Source: Paenibacillus macquariensis
GTDB taxonomy: Bacteria > Bacillota > Bacilli > Paenibacillales > Paenibacillaceae
Direction: 5' to 3'
NCBI RefSeq assembly: GCF_900156375.1
Contig: NZ_FTNK01000004.1
Location: forward strand, 124,001-188,000
DNA: 64,000 nucleotides
The position numbers and the translations under genes were made by a program. Positions within the stretch are counted from its first letter, which is position 1; the number at the start of each line of letters is the position of its first letter. Shown piece by piece: positions 45,193 to 53,902 of this stretch. A model generated the notes under the pieces. That model made no database searches, was not told the origin of the DNA, and saw only the letters and a program-made list of their open reading frames with translations.

Positions 45193-45360
45193 GCTTCGCG
45201 AACGGACATTTTCTCCAATCGCTGTGGTCTCCAAATTTCTGGATTGAAACCGCTGTAGAGGTTGAAATTCGAAGACCAAGCACATGCTTTCGAAGTAGCT
45301 TTCTTGCAGAAAGCTTTTAGGCGAGCGCTTACGCTTTTCCGAAATGTTCCGTCCGCTGCC
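45193..45360 (-). ncRNA. Structured intergenic repeat, copy A
   Basis: This ~168 bp element and the inverted copy B (45512-45686) share layout and two-thirds of their bases, including an identical 16-base block (45284-45299). In copy A three stems can form: 45204-45211 with 45342-45350 (one bulged base), AGCTTTC/GAAAGCT at 45297-45315, and a 15 bp arm 45225-45239 with 45264-45278. The two imperfect pairs in the last stem are G-U on the minus strand but A-C on the plus strand, so I place the RNA on the minus strand. No reading frame is shared. Its function is unknown. Confidence 0.55.
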
Positions 45361-45511
45361 TTACTTTGAGCATAACAAGTTATTCACATGTGTTAGAAAA
45401 TCCATTCTTACAGTAAAGTTTTCAAATCGGATATGGGAGACCCCTGTTTATTATTAATTTAAGATCTACAATAAAATCAGCTACATCAGAACAGCATGGA
45501 CATTACTCGAA

Positions 45512-45686
45512 GTAGCGAAGGTGACGGAATTGTCCTGTAGAAGCGTTAGCGTTCGCCTACAAGTTTTCCGCAGGAAAGCTACTTCGAAAGCATATACTTG
45601 CTCTCTGATTTCAACTACACTGCGGCATTATACAATCAAGAAATCAGAGGGCAACAGCGATCGGAAGGACAATCCGTTATCGAAGC
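45512..45686 (+). ncRNA. Structured intergenic repeat, copy B
   Basis: Copy B lies inverted to copy A. Stems are 45526-45535 with 45667-45675 (the same single bulged A as in copy A), 45536-45540 with 45557-45561, AGTTTTC/GAAAGCT at 45562-45580 (one G-U), and a 15 bp arm 45598-45612 with 45640-45654 (one G-U). Stem sequences differ from copy A on both sides while pairing is kept. The shared block GCTACTTCGAAAGCAT is at 45578-45593. Wobbles favour the plus strand here. It ends 159 bp before thyA. Confidence 0.55.
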
Positions 45687-45845
45687 GGACATTTAAACAT
45701 AATGAAGGTTTTTTCCGTTCGATTAAAATTTATTGAAGTGTATATATTTATTTTAATGATAAATACATGTTACACTTAGAACACAAAGATTCGAATAGGC
45801 TTGTCACGTATAAGCGATATAAAATATAGTGAGGTGCTTTAATCA

Positions 45846-46640
45846 GTGAAGAATTACTTAGAATTGCTACAAGACATATTAGACAACGGTACACCTAAAG
45901 AAGATCGGACAGGCACAGGGACGGTATCGGTATTTGGACGTCAGCTTCGTTTTGATCTATCGAAGGGGTTCCCACTTTTAACGACAAAAAGAGTTCATCT
46001 TAAATCTGTCATTCATGAACTGTTATGGTTTATTAGTGGTGACACAAATATAAAGTATTTGAAAGAAAATGGCGTCTCGATATGGGACGAATGGGCTGAT
46101 GAGAACGGGGAACTGGGCCCTGTATATGGTTCACAGTGGAGATCTTGGGAATCCCCAAGTGGAGAGCGAATCGATCAAATCGCGAACGTGATTGAAGCGA
46201 TTAAGAACAATCCTGATTCACGTCGACATATTGTAAGTGCATGGAATGTGGCTGAAATTGACCAAATGAAACTTCCACCATGCCATTTTGTATTTCAGTT
46301 CTATGTTGCTGGTGGGAAGCTGTCATGCATGCTGACTATGCGCTCTGTAGATACATTCTTAGGCCTTCCGTTTAACATTGCGAGTTACGCGTTACTAACG
46401 CATATGGTGGCTCAGCAGTGCGGTCTAGAGGTGGGTGAGTTTATTTGGTCCGGTGGCGACGTGCATATTTATTCAAATCACATGGAGCAAGTGCATACTC
46501 AACTGCAGCGTGAACCTTATGATCTACCAGAATTGGTAATCAAGCGCACACCTGATTCAATATTTGATTATACTTTTGAAGATTTCGAATTTGTTGATTA
46601 TAAATATCATCCTGGGATTAAAGCTCCAGTGGCCATATAA
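45846..46640 (+). CDS. thyA: Thymidylate synthase
   Basis: ThyA makes dTMP from dUMP with methylenetetrahydrofolate. The 264-residue product has the catalytic Cys in [10 protein letters not shown], the phosphate-binding SRRH, the folate-contact blocks ([15 protein letters not shown]) and the C-terminal IKAPVAI. The length is that of the short ThyA type. The start is GTG 45846. dfrA follows 28 bp later, so the enzyme that spends folate and the one that restores it are cotranscribed, as is common in Bacillota. Confidence 0.97.
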   Translation: MKNYLELLQDILDNGTPKEDRTGTGTVSVFGRQLRFDLSKGFPLLTTKRVHLKSVIHELLWFISGDTNIKYLKENGVSIWDEWADENGELGPVYGSQWRSWESPSGERIDQIANVIEAIKNNPDSRRHIVSAWNVAEIDQMKLPPCHFVFQFYVAGGKLSCMLTMRSVDTFLGLPFNIASYALLTHMVAQQCGLEVGEFIWSGGDVHIYSNHMEQVHTQLQREPYDLPELVIKRTPDSIFDYTFEDFEFVDYKYHPGIKAPVAI

Positions 46641-46668
46641 AGAGAAAGAGAGAAAGAAGGAGATAGGG

Positions 46669-47160
46669 ATGGGTATTACGATGATTTGGGCCATGGGCCG
46701 CAATGGTGTCATGGGCAAAGACAATGGAATGCCGTGGCGTTTACCACGTGATATGGCTTTCTTCAAAGAACAAACGATAGGTAAGCCTGTTGTAATGGGT
46801 AGAAAAACATGGGAGTCATTTGGTGGTAGACCATTAAAGGATCGTACGAATATTGTGATGACACGTGATTCAGAATATACGTCACAAGATGCTCAGATTA
46901 TTCATAGTCTAGAAGAAGCGTTAGAATATGCAAATAATCAAGAGCTTATGATCATTGGTGGGGCACAAATTTATGAGAAATGGTTGCCATATGCGGACCG
47001 TCTGCTTGTGACAAGAATTGATGAAGACTTTGAAGGCGACACTGTCTTTCCGGATATAGACTGGACTTGTTGGAACTTATCTGAGGAAATCCCAGGGGTG
47101 AGAGACGAGAAGAATCCTTATGATTATCGTTTCTATATCTATAATCGCAATAACTGTTAA
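46669..47160 (+). CDS. dfrA: Dihydrofolate reductase
   Basis: This enzyme regenerates tetrahydrofolate with NADPH. The 163-residue product has IWAMGRNGVMGKDNGMPW at its start, the catalytic Asp in LPRDMAFF, the cofactor motif VMGRKTWESFGGRPL, and IIGGAQIYE. It is chromosomal in type rather than a plasmid resistance variant. I chose ATG 46669, seven bases after AAGGAG, over a 35-residue extension that lies inside thyA. Confidence 0.95.
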   Translation: MGITMIWAMGRNGVMGKDNGMPWRLPRDMAFFKEQTIGKPVVMGRKTWESFGGRPLKDRTNIVMTRDSEYTSQDAQIIHSLEEALEYANNQELMIIGGAQIYEKWLPYADRLLVTRIDEDFEGDTVFPDIDWTCWNLSEEIPGVRDEKNPYDYRFYIYNRNNC

Positions 47161-47341
47161 ACCCTTCCATGTCCTGTTACTTTAATGATAAATAGTACAA
47201 ATAATAATGCGGATAATCCATTAATATAAAATCATGGGGATGCTAGAATAATATAAATTATAACGTATTTATTCACTCGCATATTTATGTACTTATATAA
47301 ATAATTATGTTGATGAGAGAACGGGATGGGGGAATAGGGTA

Positions 47342-48829
47342 ATGTCTACGCCAACAGGTTTTATGGAATTTAGTCGTCAGCTTCCTATAGATCGTGATCC
47401 ATCAGAGCGGATTAAAGATTGGGAAGAATTTCATAAGCATATGTCTGATGAAGAGCTTCGGACGCAGGGTGCTCGCTGTATGGATTGCGGGACACCATAT
47501 TGTCATACGGGAGTTGATATGGCAGGAGGAACATCGGGTTGTCCTGTAAATAATCTTATTCCGGAATGGAATAATTTAATTTATCGTGGATTGTGGAGAG
47601 AAGCGCTAGATCGTTTACATAAAACGAACAATTTCCCTGAATTCACAGGTCGTGTCTGTCCAGCGCCTTGCGAAGGTTCTTGTACCGTAGGTTTAATTGG
47701 TCAGCCGGTAACGATTAAAACAATTGAGCAAGCGATTATTGATAAAGGTTTTGAAGAGGGCTGGGTTGTTCCTAAGCCTCCAGAGAGACGTACAGGTAAA
47801 CGTGTAGCTGTGGTAGGTTCTGGTCCAGCAGGTCTTGCAGCAGCAGCTCAACTCAATAAGGCAGGGCATAACGTAACGGTCTATGAGCGTGCTGATCGTA
47901 TCGGTGGGTTGTTGACCTATGGTATTCCGGCTATGAAGCTTGATAAAGGCGTAGTACAACGTCGCGTAGATATTCTTGAAGCCGAAGGCATTGAATTTGT
48001 GACTAACGCGGAGATCGGTGGTAACATACCTGCGCAGCAGTTAGTGGATGAATATGATGCTGTCGTTCTCTGCGGTGGTGCAACGAAACCTCGTGAGTTC
48101 AACATCGAAGGTTCAGATCTTAAAGGCGTCCATTATGCGATGACGTATTTGAACGGAACGATTAAGAGCTTTTTAGATTCAGGATTGGAAGATGGAAATT
48201 ATATTTCTGCTAAAGATAAAGACGTCATTGTAATCGGTGGTGGGGATACTGGTTCTGACTGTGTGGCAACGTCACTCCGTCATGGCTGTAATAGTATTAC
48301 GCAGTTCGGTACGCATGAAAAGGCACCGCTTGAACGTGATTCATTAGGCAATCCGTGGCCGCAATTTCCAAATGTATATACATTAGATTATGCACAAGAG
48401 GAAGCGAAAGCTATTTACGGGCAGGATCCGCGTGAGTTCTCGATCATGACAACGAAATTTGTAGGCGATGAATCGGGCCAATTGCAAGAATTGCATACGG
48501 TGCAAATTCAGCGGATGATTGATGATACTGGCCGTAAAGTGTATCAACCTGTTCCTGGAACAGAACGTGTATTCAAAGCACAAATGGCGTTAATCGCCAT
48601 TGGATTTGATGGTCCTGAACAGACTTTGATTCAGAAGTTAGGTCTTGAAACGGATCGTCGTTCGAATGTGGAAGCACACAAAGGCAGATATACGACCAAT
48701 GTAGACAAAGTATTTGCAGCAGGAGATATGCGTCGTGGACAAAGCTTGGTGGTATGGGCTATTAACGAGGGTCGCGAAGCCGCTCGTGAAGTAGATAAAT
48801 ACCTCATGGGATCTACAGTACTTGTCTAA
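47342..48829 (+). CDS. gltD: Glutamate synthase small subunit (beta)
   Basis: The beta subunit feeds electrons from NADPH to the alpha subunit, which makes glutamate from glutamine and 2-oxoglutarate. The 495-residue product has an N-terminal Fe-S region ([10 protein letters not shown], then [14 protein letters not shown]), an FAD motif [17 protein letters not shown], an NADPH motif [10 protein letters not shown] and [15 protein letters not shown] near the end. No gltB lies upstream: the 180 bp before it is AT-rich and non-coding. It may pair with a distant gltA, or be a GltD-like dehydrogenase for another partner. Confidence 0.92.
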   Translation: MSTPTGFMEFSRQLPIDRDPSERIKDWEEFHKHMSDEELRTQGARCMDCGTPYCHTGVDMAGGTSGCPVNNLIPEWNNLIYRGLWREALDRLHKTNNFPEFTGRVCPAPCEGSCTVGLIGQPVTIKTIEQAIIDKGFEEGWVVPKPPERRTGKRVAVVGSGPAGLAAAAQLNKAGHNVTVYERADRIGGLLTYGIPAMKLDKGVVQRRVDILEAEGIEFVTNAEIGGNIPAQQLVDEYDAVVLCGGATKPREFNIEGSDLKGVHYAMTYLNGTIKSFLDSGLEDGNYISAKDKDVIVIGGGDTGSDCVATSLRHGCNSITQFGTHEKAPLERDSLGNPWPQFPNVYTLDYAQEEAKAIYGQDPREFSIMTTKFVGDESGQLQELHTVQIQRMIDDTGRKVYQPVPGTERVFKAQMALIAIGFDGPEQTLIQKLGLETDRRSNVEAHKGRYTTNVDKVFAAGDMRRGQSLVVWAINEGREAAREVDKYLMGSTVLV

Positions 48830-48844
48830 ATATTTATTAATAAC

Positions 48845-48884
48845 AAACAGTAGGCTAAAGGGATGATCTTTAGTCTACTGTTTT
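48845..48884 (+). terminator. gltD terminator
   Basis: AAACAGTAGGCTAAAG (48845-48860) pairs with CTTTAGTCTACTGTTT (48868-48883) with one mismatch. It lies 16 bp after gltD. Confidence 0.9.
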
Positions 48885-48903
48885 CGTTTTAAGTATAGAT
48901 AAC

Positions 48904-48965
48904 AAAAAAAAGGAGTCGTCCTATAGGTCTAGATATATCAGACCTTCAGGGCGATCCCTTTTTAT
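48904..48965 (-). terminator. Terminator of the AbrB-type gene
   Basis: A long arm (AAAAAGG, CCT, AGGTCT) pairs with its complement (AGACCT, AGG, CCTTTTT). On the minus strand seven T's follow. It is placed right after the AbrB-type gene. Confidence 0.85.
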
Positions 48966-48981
48966 ATATAGCTGATTGGTA

Positions 48982-49248
48982 TTATTTAGAGAAAGAAGTG
49001 TTATAAATTGAAATCATTTCTTCCATAGCCGCTTTACTAATCATTTTACCCTTGAAATAAATTAGATCCTCAGCATTTCCAGTGAAGATACATGAAGGCT
49101 CATATTTTTTAAGTACGATACGGTCTCCATCTACAAATATTTCCAAACCATCTTTAATTTCAATCCCAAGCGTTCTACGTAATTCGATCGGCAATACAAT
49201 ACGACCCAATTCATCCACTTTTCTTACAATACCTGTTGCTTTTAACAT
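48982..49248 (-). CDS. AbrB/SpoVT-type transition-state regulator
   Basis: The 88-residue protein has the swapped-hairpin DNA-binding domain of AbrB at its N-terminus (ATGIVRKVDELGRIVLPIELRRTLGI), almost identical in pattern to B. subtilis AbrB/Abh, and a short C-terminal half (ISKAAMEEMISIYN). These proteins bind AT-rich promoters and hold back stationary-phase genes. GGAGG precedes the start. The upstream 427 bp is strongly AT-rich, which would suit autoregulation, but no site can be named. AbrB and Abh cannot be separated here. Confidence 0.9.
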   Translation of the reverse strand: MLKATGIVRKVDELGRIVLPIELRRTLGIEIKDGLEIFVDGDRIVLKKYEPSCIFTGNAEDLIYFKGKMISKAAMEEMISIYNTSFSK

Positions 49249-49675
49249 TATTTTTTCCTCCTATTGAATTATCGAATTATGATGACAAAAATATATATAA
49301 AACGACAAATTTTGCGGTAAACCACTTATTGAATTTTATTCCTATTTCTAGTTTGTTGTCAACCTTTATGTGCTAATAATAGTAATTTATCACGTATTTA
49401 GTGTTATTATTATGAATTTTCTTAATCGGAATAGACACAATGTAAGGTTATATGATTCGACAAAATTCAATAAACACCTCGATCCAAGTTTTGTGAAAAA
49501 GGGAATTGATATGTGATGGCTTTGATATTCTTAATGTAAAGATATCACTGGATACTAAAAAAGGGAGAATAAGCACTCGGAAACAACTTTTATTAGTTAA
49601 CAAAACTTTTATATGATACGATAGAGTGCGTTGCATTGAGATGGTGATCATAATTCATTAAGGAGTGACAATCCA
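49249..49675. other. AT-rich gap between AbrB-type gene and topB remnant
   Basis: No gene is supported here. The left part must hold the promoter of the AbrB-type gene. TAATAATA near 49373 and a TATTATTA copy about 30 bp later form a loose inverted repeat. The right 30 bp hold topB's ribosome binding site (AAGGAGTG). Nothing else is recognised. Confidence 0.5.
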
Positions 49676-50032
49676 TTGAAGACACTCATTATTGCGGAGA
49701 AACCTGATATGGGTCGAAATATAGCTGCTGCAATTGAACCCAAAGCGAAGAACCACCGATCCTATTTAGAAGGTGAGCAATATATTATTACATGGGCAAT
49801 CGGTCATTTAATTGGACTAGCAGAGCCGGATGCTTATCATGACAGATATAAGAAATGGAACATAAATGATCTTCCTATTATTCCTGATCCATTTATGCTG
49901 GTTCCTAATAAGAGGACATTAGATCAGCTTAAAGTTATTGATGAGTTAGCGAAGCGAAGTAATTTACTCGTTAATTCATGCGATGCTGGACGTGAAGGAC
50001 AACAAATGGGAAGTAAACAATGTAAAAGATGA
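49676..50032 (+). pseudogene. topB: Topoisomerase III, truncated by insertion
   Basis: Topoisomerase III decatenates DNA; a full enzyme has about 700 residues. Only the first 108 or so are native: TLIIAEKPDMGRNIAAAI with the catalytic Glu, WAIGHLIGL, and the TOPRIM motif NSCDAGREG. After GREG the match to the family (usually ELIFR) stops at about base 49999, and 11 foreign codons lead to TGA 50030-50032. The active-site tyrosine and all gate domains are missing. TTG 49676 with AAGGAG upstream is a normal start. The recombinase trio begins directly behind it, so insertion there is the simplest cause. Confidence 0.85.
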
Positions 50033-50033
50033 A

Positions 50034-50063
50034 AACCCCTTCTGTTATCATGCGGAAGGGGTT
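50034..50063 (+). terminator. Hairpin at the left end of the recombinase element
   Basis: AACCCCTTC (50034-50042) and GAAGGGGTT (50055-50063) pair perfectly around 12 bases. It stands directly after the truncated topB stop. There is no long T-run, so it may block read-through from topB or mark the element end. Confidence 0.6.
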
Positions 50064-50195
50064 AATTGTTGTTGTCAGAACATTATGCTTTATGTAGAAT
50101 TAAAGAAGAATATGTCAGAAAGAGTTGGTGAGGGAAGAACATAACCTACTTCATATATACAGTTGAATGAATATTAATACGAAAGGGTGGGGGGA

Positions 50196-51830
50196 ATGGG
50201 ATATAAAGAACTCTTGGATATAGCAAAGTTGATGACGGAAACGGTAAGATTAATTGCCTTTGCCAGATTTTATAAGAACCTGAAAATAGATGGTTTACAT
50301 TACATACACCAGGTAGATGGAAGTAAGGCTATTGCGATAAGTAGGCCAGATCATACAACACACCATGAAGCAACTACATTTCTAATGACCCAAATCAATG
50401 AAAAGAAGAGTCAGATAAAAACAGTAGAGGGACATGCTCGTAATTTAAAAAAGTTTTTAGATTTTTTAATGATATGGAAGTTAGAAGACGAAATAGATTA
50501 TATACACCTCATACCAGTTAAGTCTGGAGGTACCTTTCCACTTGAGGTTATTCTCTTAAGCTTTGCAGACTATCTCAGATGTATACCCAATGGGTACAAA
50601 CCTTTCTCAGAGATAAGAGGTTCTAGTCATAGTATTCAGTGGTCTATGTTAAAATCCATTCCTCTTAATAAGCATGCAATGGCTGAGGGTAAATTGATGC
50701 CTGTAGTGCGAAGTGCTCTTAATGAACTTAAGAAGGCAGATTGGAGCGAATATCCCCCGGGTGCATTCGGACCTATTATCTATACAGCTTGTGCCTATCT
50801 CGAATTCTTAAGAGACCGAACAAGACGGTATGAGAACTTACCCATAGAGCAAATTCCGAGAAAAGAAGCAAGGGACAATTATTCTTTAATATCTGGTACT
50901 GCTGGCAGCAGAGTGCGGATTATTTTTGATGTAGATAATATAGCACGTGATTCTAGTACTGCTGGTCCAAGTGGAGGAAACAGTCGACAAGGTACTCCTC
51001 TCGATCGCTCTGAGGTTATAAACGAATCTGATGCAAACTCTTTCTTTGCATTGCTGGATCCCTATGAAGATGCACAAGACCTACTTTTATTTACCATTTT
51101 GAGATACTTTGGCTTACGATCAGGAGAAGCTTCTAACATTCAAATTGAACCCTCGACTATCCCTGCAAACCTTAACATGTATCATAGTGCAAGAGAAGGA
51201 TTAACGATTTCTCTACGTGAAAAGATAAGGTACATTCAAGAGAGCGGGCTTCACGGGAACTGGGTCATTAATACAGGGTGGAAAACGAAGGCATCCCAAA
51301 GAGAAGTACCATTAATTAATCACAAGGCGGTTGATCCCTACTCCGGGGAGAAAATCCAATTCCCTACGCAAAATGAGTTTACGGAATTACTTTACTGGGC
51401 TCTCGTTCAGCGTCGTGATTTGTTGTCACAATATTCTGGAAAAGATCATGGTTATTTGTTTGTATCGGCATCTAATAATTCTAGAGGGAAGCCATTAAGT
51501 GAAAAAGGTGTGTATAGCAAATTTAATAACCTGGCCAATAAATTATTTGCGCATTCTCAAGAAGCAGTGGATGTTCGCTCTTTTTACCCACATACCTTCA
51601 GACATCTGTTCGCCACTTCGTTAAGCCTTAGATACCACAGACCGATAGAGGAGATAAGCAAATGGTTAGGGCATTCGTCAGTGACAATAACGGAGAACAC
51701 CTACATTCACTGGATACCTGAATCAAATTCAGATTCTGAAAAAGGTGAGGTGTCGCATATGAGTAAATTTTACAAACAACAAGCGGAGATTTCTGAGCTA
51801 GCGTTGATGGGTACAGAGGAGGAAACATAG
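50196..51830 (+). CDS. Tyrosine recombinase 1 (TnpA-like)
   Basis: The 544-residue protein has an N-terminal SAM-like arm-binding half and a C-terminal catalytic domain. Catalytic residues are visible: Arg near 308 (FGLRSGEAS), His-x-x-Arg near 466-469 (PHTFRHLF), His near 492 (LGHSS) and Tyr near 503 (NTYIHW). It is longer than Tn554 TnpA (about 360). The start ATG 50196 follows AAAGGG by eight bases; GTG 50187 overlaps that site. Its stop overlaps the next gene's start by one base (TAGTG), so translation is coupled. Confidence 0.9.
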   Translation: MGYKELLDIAKLMTETVRLIAFARFYKNLKIDGLHYIHQVDGSKAIAISRPDHTTHHEATTFLMTQINEKKSQIKTVEGHARNLKKFLDFLMIWKLEDEIDYIHLIPVKSGGTFPLEVILLSFADYLRCIPNGYKPFSEIRGSSHSIQWSMLKSIPLNKHAMAEGKLMPVVRSALNELKKADWSEYPPGAFGPIIYTACAYLEFLRDRTRRYENLPIEQIPRKEARDNYSLISGTAGSRVRIIFDVDNIARDSSTAGPSGGNSRQGTPLDRSEVINESDANSFFALLDPYEDAQDLLLFTILRYFGLRSGEASNIQIEPSTIPANLNMYHSAREGLTISLREKIRYIQESGLHGNWVINTGWKTKASQREVPLINHKAVDPYSGEKIQFPTQNEFTELLYWALVQRRDLLSQYSGKDHGYLFVSASNNSRGKPLSEKGVYSKFNNLANKLFAHSQEAVDVRSFYPHTFRHLFATSLSLRYHRPIEEISKWLGHSSVTITENTYIHWIPESNSDSEKGEVSHMSKFYKQQAEISELALMGTEEET

Positions 51831-53875
51831 TGACATTAGAGTGGGTTCCGCTTACTGCATTTCGTAGATTTCTAAAGGAAACATTACAAATTAATAATGT
51901 GAAGAATACATTTTGTTTGATGAATAATGCTGTACTACAGCTTCAGACCACATATCCAAATCCACATGATTGGTTGGCTATTAAACCAGAGGAAAGACTG
52001 TCATTTCACGGAGGAGATCGAAGTGAACTTTGGTATGTTATTTTCTGGATTTGGGATTCAGGCTATTGTGAAGGAGAAGATCATGAAGCGAACTCCCGTC
52101 GTATCGATATAATTAAATATATTTCCACACGGGGACGAGTAAACCTTGCCGATTTTCCTGTGAAATTAGGTTTGCTCACGAGTGCTGAAACAGAGTTCAT
52201 CCGAAATAAAGATGTTTCTAAGAAAGGCTTATTAAACAAACTGGCTATACATATAGTGAGCGTCATGAAGCCCTTAGAACAATTTACAGAAGAAGATATT
52301 CTCCTTGCTGACCTCATGAGGCCCAATGATAGGCGTTATAATGCTAAGAGTTTAAAGGATCTCTTATACGAGTTAGGACATTCTAACTTACCAGGCAAGA
52401 GAAGACAAAGGACACATTTCGATGAGTGCTGTGATCATTCCAAATGGGGCAGAGTGTCAGAAGATTACCGCCAGCATCTGAAGCGTTCAGATGCTTTAGA
52501 TTATTATATGCGCAAAGCTGGAGCTGCTCTGCTCAAGTTTTATGCTTGGCTTGATAAACGAGGAGAGCCTGATGCTTCTCTTCTTGAATACGAAGACTAT
52601 CTCGAACTGTTTGACTATTTTTCTTTAAATGAAGAAGGTGATAAATTCTCTTCTAAATACATTGGTAACAGCTTAAGCTTTATCAAAGCTTTTCTAGATT
52701 GGGGAAATGGTCTCAATTCCTTTTTTCCAAATCATTTGGACTGGCCAAATGATTTGTACTCAGGAATCCATCGAGAGGCTCAAAGCGAGACTTATGCTGG
52801 TGACGGATTAGCATTTGATGATCCGGAATTTCCTTCACTTATGAAGAAGGCAATAGAAAGCTGCCAGCCAGTGGACGAAATTGAAGCATTATGTCGGGCT
52901 TTCTGGCTAGTCATAGCGTCCTCACCGGTCCGTAAAACTTATCTGCTTAACCTGCAGGTCGACGATTGTGTGTTACCTCTTCCAAATGCACCAGCAGCAT
53001 TGGGTTTGTATAGCCCTTATTCAGGTATTGAGAAGGCTAAACATCGAAACGGTCAGTTTCCAATATTAGATTCAAGTGGTATAAGGGCTTTGAATTTTTT
53101 ACGAAAAAGGGCAGATGAGCATGCATTCCGTCCAATGTGGAATGAAAGAGCAGAGGCCACTTATGTTCACTTATTTCAACTCAAAGAGTTTCCCTGGCTA
53201 TTAAATGAAAAACAAATATACATGTTTTTTGATAAGATCGCTGAATCTATTGGTCACAAGGATAAAAAAGGGAAAGCTCACGGTTATCGTCATTACCTTA
53301 TTACCCATATTGCAATTGAAACAGGTAATAGTGCTTTGGCGCGACTTGCTGCAGGACATGAAAATGATACGATGCTAAATCGTTACCTCAGAAGCAATCT
53401 CTCTCGGAAAGCCTTGTTATTCGCGACTATGAAGAAATATCAAGATGGTGAAATTGCTGGGCGATTCATTTGGCGCATTTTTGAAGCGCTTGCCGATGAT
53501 CAGATGGAACCGGATGAGTTAATTAAGGCTCTTGGCTCAGAAGAAATCACGTTAGATGAATTTTTTGCAAAGTTTGGTTTACCTGCACCAACGGGAGTAG
53601 GTAAGTGTCTCATTCAGGGAGCTTGTATTTTTGAAGCAAAATGTTTTTCCTGTCATCATTATGCCATACGAAAAAGCGAGGCTGCTCAAGCATTCCGAAC
53701 GCTTGCCAGACTGACTAAAGAAATGTGGAACATGATGCAATGTAGTAGGGACTTTACAACTCAAAATTCAAAAGCAGCTGGGCTTATGACGCAAATAGCA
53801 TTGCTTGGTGATATGATTAGGCATTTCGGATATTCAGAAGACCAAATTCAAATGGAGATTATTAAGCAGATTTGA
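51830..53875 (+). CDS. Tyrosine recombinase 2 (TnpB-like)
   Basis: The 681-residue protein has recombinase catalytic residues in its C-terminal half: Arg near 367 (SSPVRKTY), HGYRH near 484-488, GHENDTML and the Tyr of NRYLRS near 517. A Cys-rich block (KCLIQGAC, then KCFSCHH) follows near 590-612, probably a zinc site as in TnpB of Tn554, which has similar length. The long N-terminal part probably binds element ends. GTG 51830 starts inside the preceding stop. Confidence 0.88.
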   Translation: MTLEWVPLTAFRRFLKETLQINNVKNTFCLMNNAVLQLQTTYPNPHDWLAIKPEERLSFHGGDRSELWYVIFWIWDSGYCEGEDHEANSRRIDIIKYISTRGRVNLADFPVKLGLLTSAETEFIRNKDVSKKGLLNKLAIHIVSVMKPLEQFTEEDILLADLMRPNDRRYNAKSLKDLLYELGHSNLPGKRRQRTHFDECCDHSKWGRVSEDYRQHLKRSDALDYYMRKAGAALLKFYAWLDKRGEPDASLLEYEDYLELFDYFSLNEEGDKFSSKYIGNSLSFIKAFLDWGNGLNSFFPNHLDWPNDLYSGIHREAQSETYAGDGLAFDDPEFPSLMKKAIESCQPVDEIEALCRAFWLVIASSPVRKTYLLNLQVDDCVLPLPNAPAALGLYSPYSGIEKAKHRNGQFPILDSSGIRALNFLRKRADEHAFRPMWNERAEATYVHLFQLKEFPWLLNEKQIYMFFDKIAESIGHKDKKGKAHGYRHYLITHIAIETGNSALARLAAGHENDTMLNRYLRSNLSRKALLFATMKKYQDGEIAGRFIWRIFEALADDQMEPDELIKALGSEEITLDEFFAKFGLPAPTGVGKCLIQGACIFEAKCFSCHHYAIRKSEAAQAFRTLARLTKEMWNMMQCSRDFTTQNSKAAGLMTQIALLGDMIRHFGYSEDQIQMEIIKQI

Positions 53876-53902
53876 AATGTTTAAACCAGGTTAGGGGGTA
53901 AA

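Noticed and set aside
45521..45736. 71-codon frame in the pdhD-thyA gap
   Set aside because: It lies in the structured repeat, is not shared by the other copy, and has no ribosome binding site.
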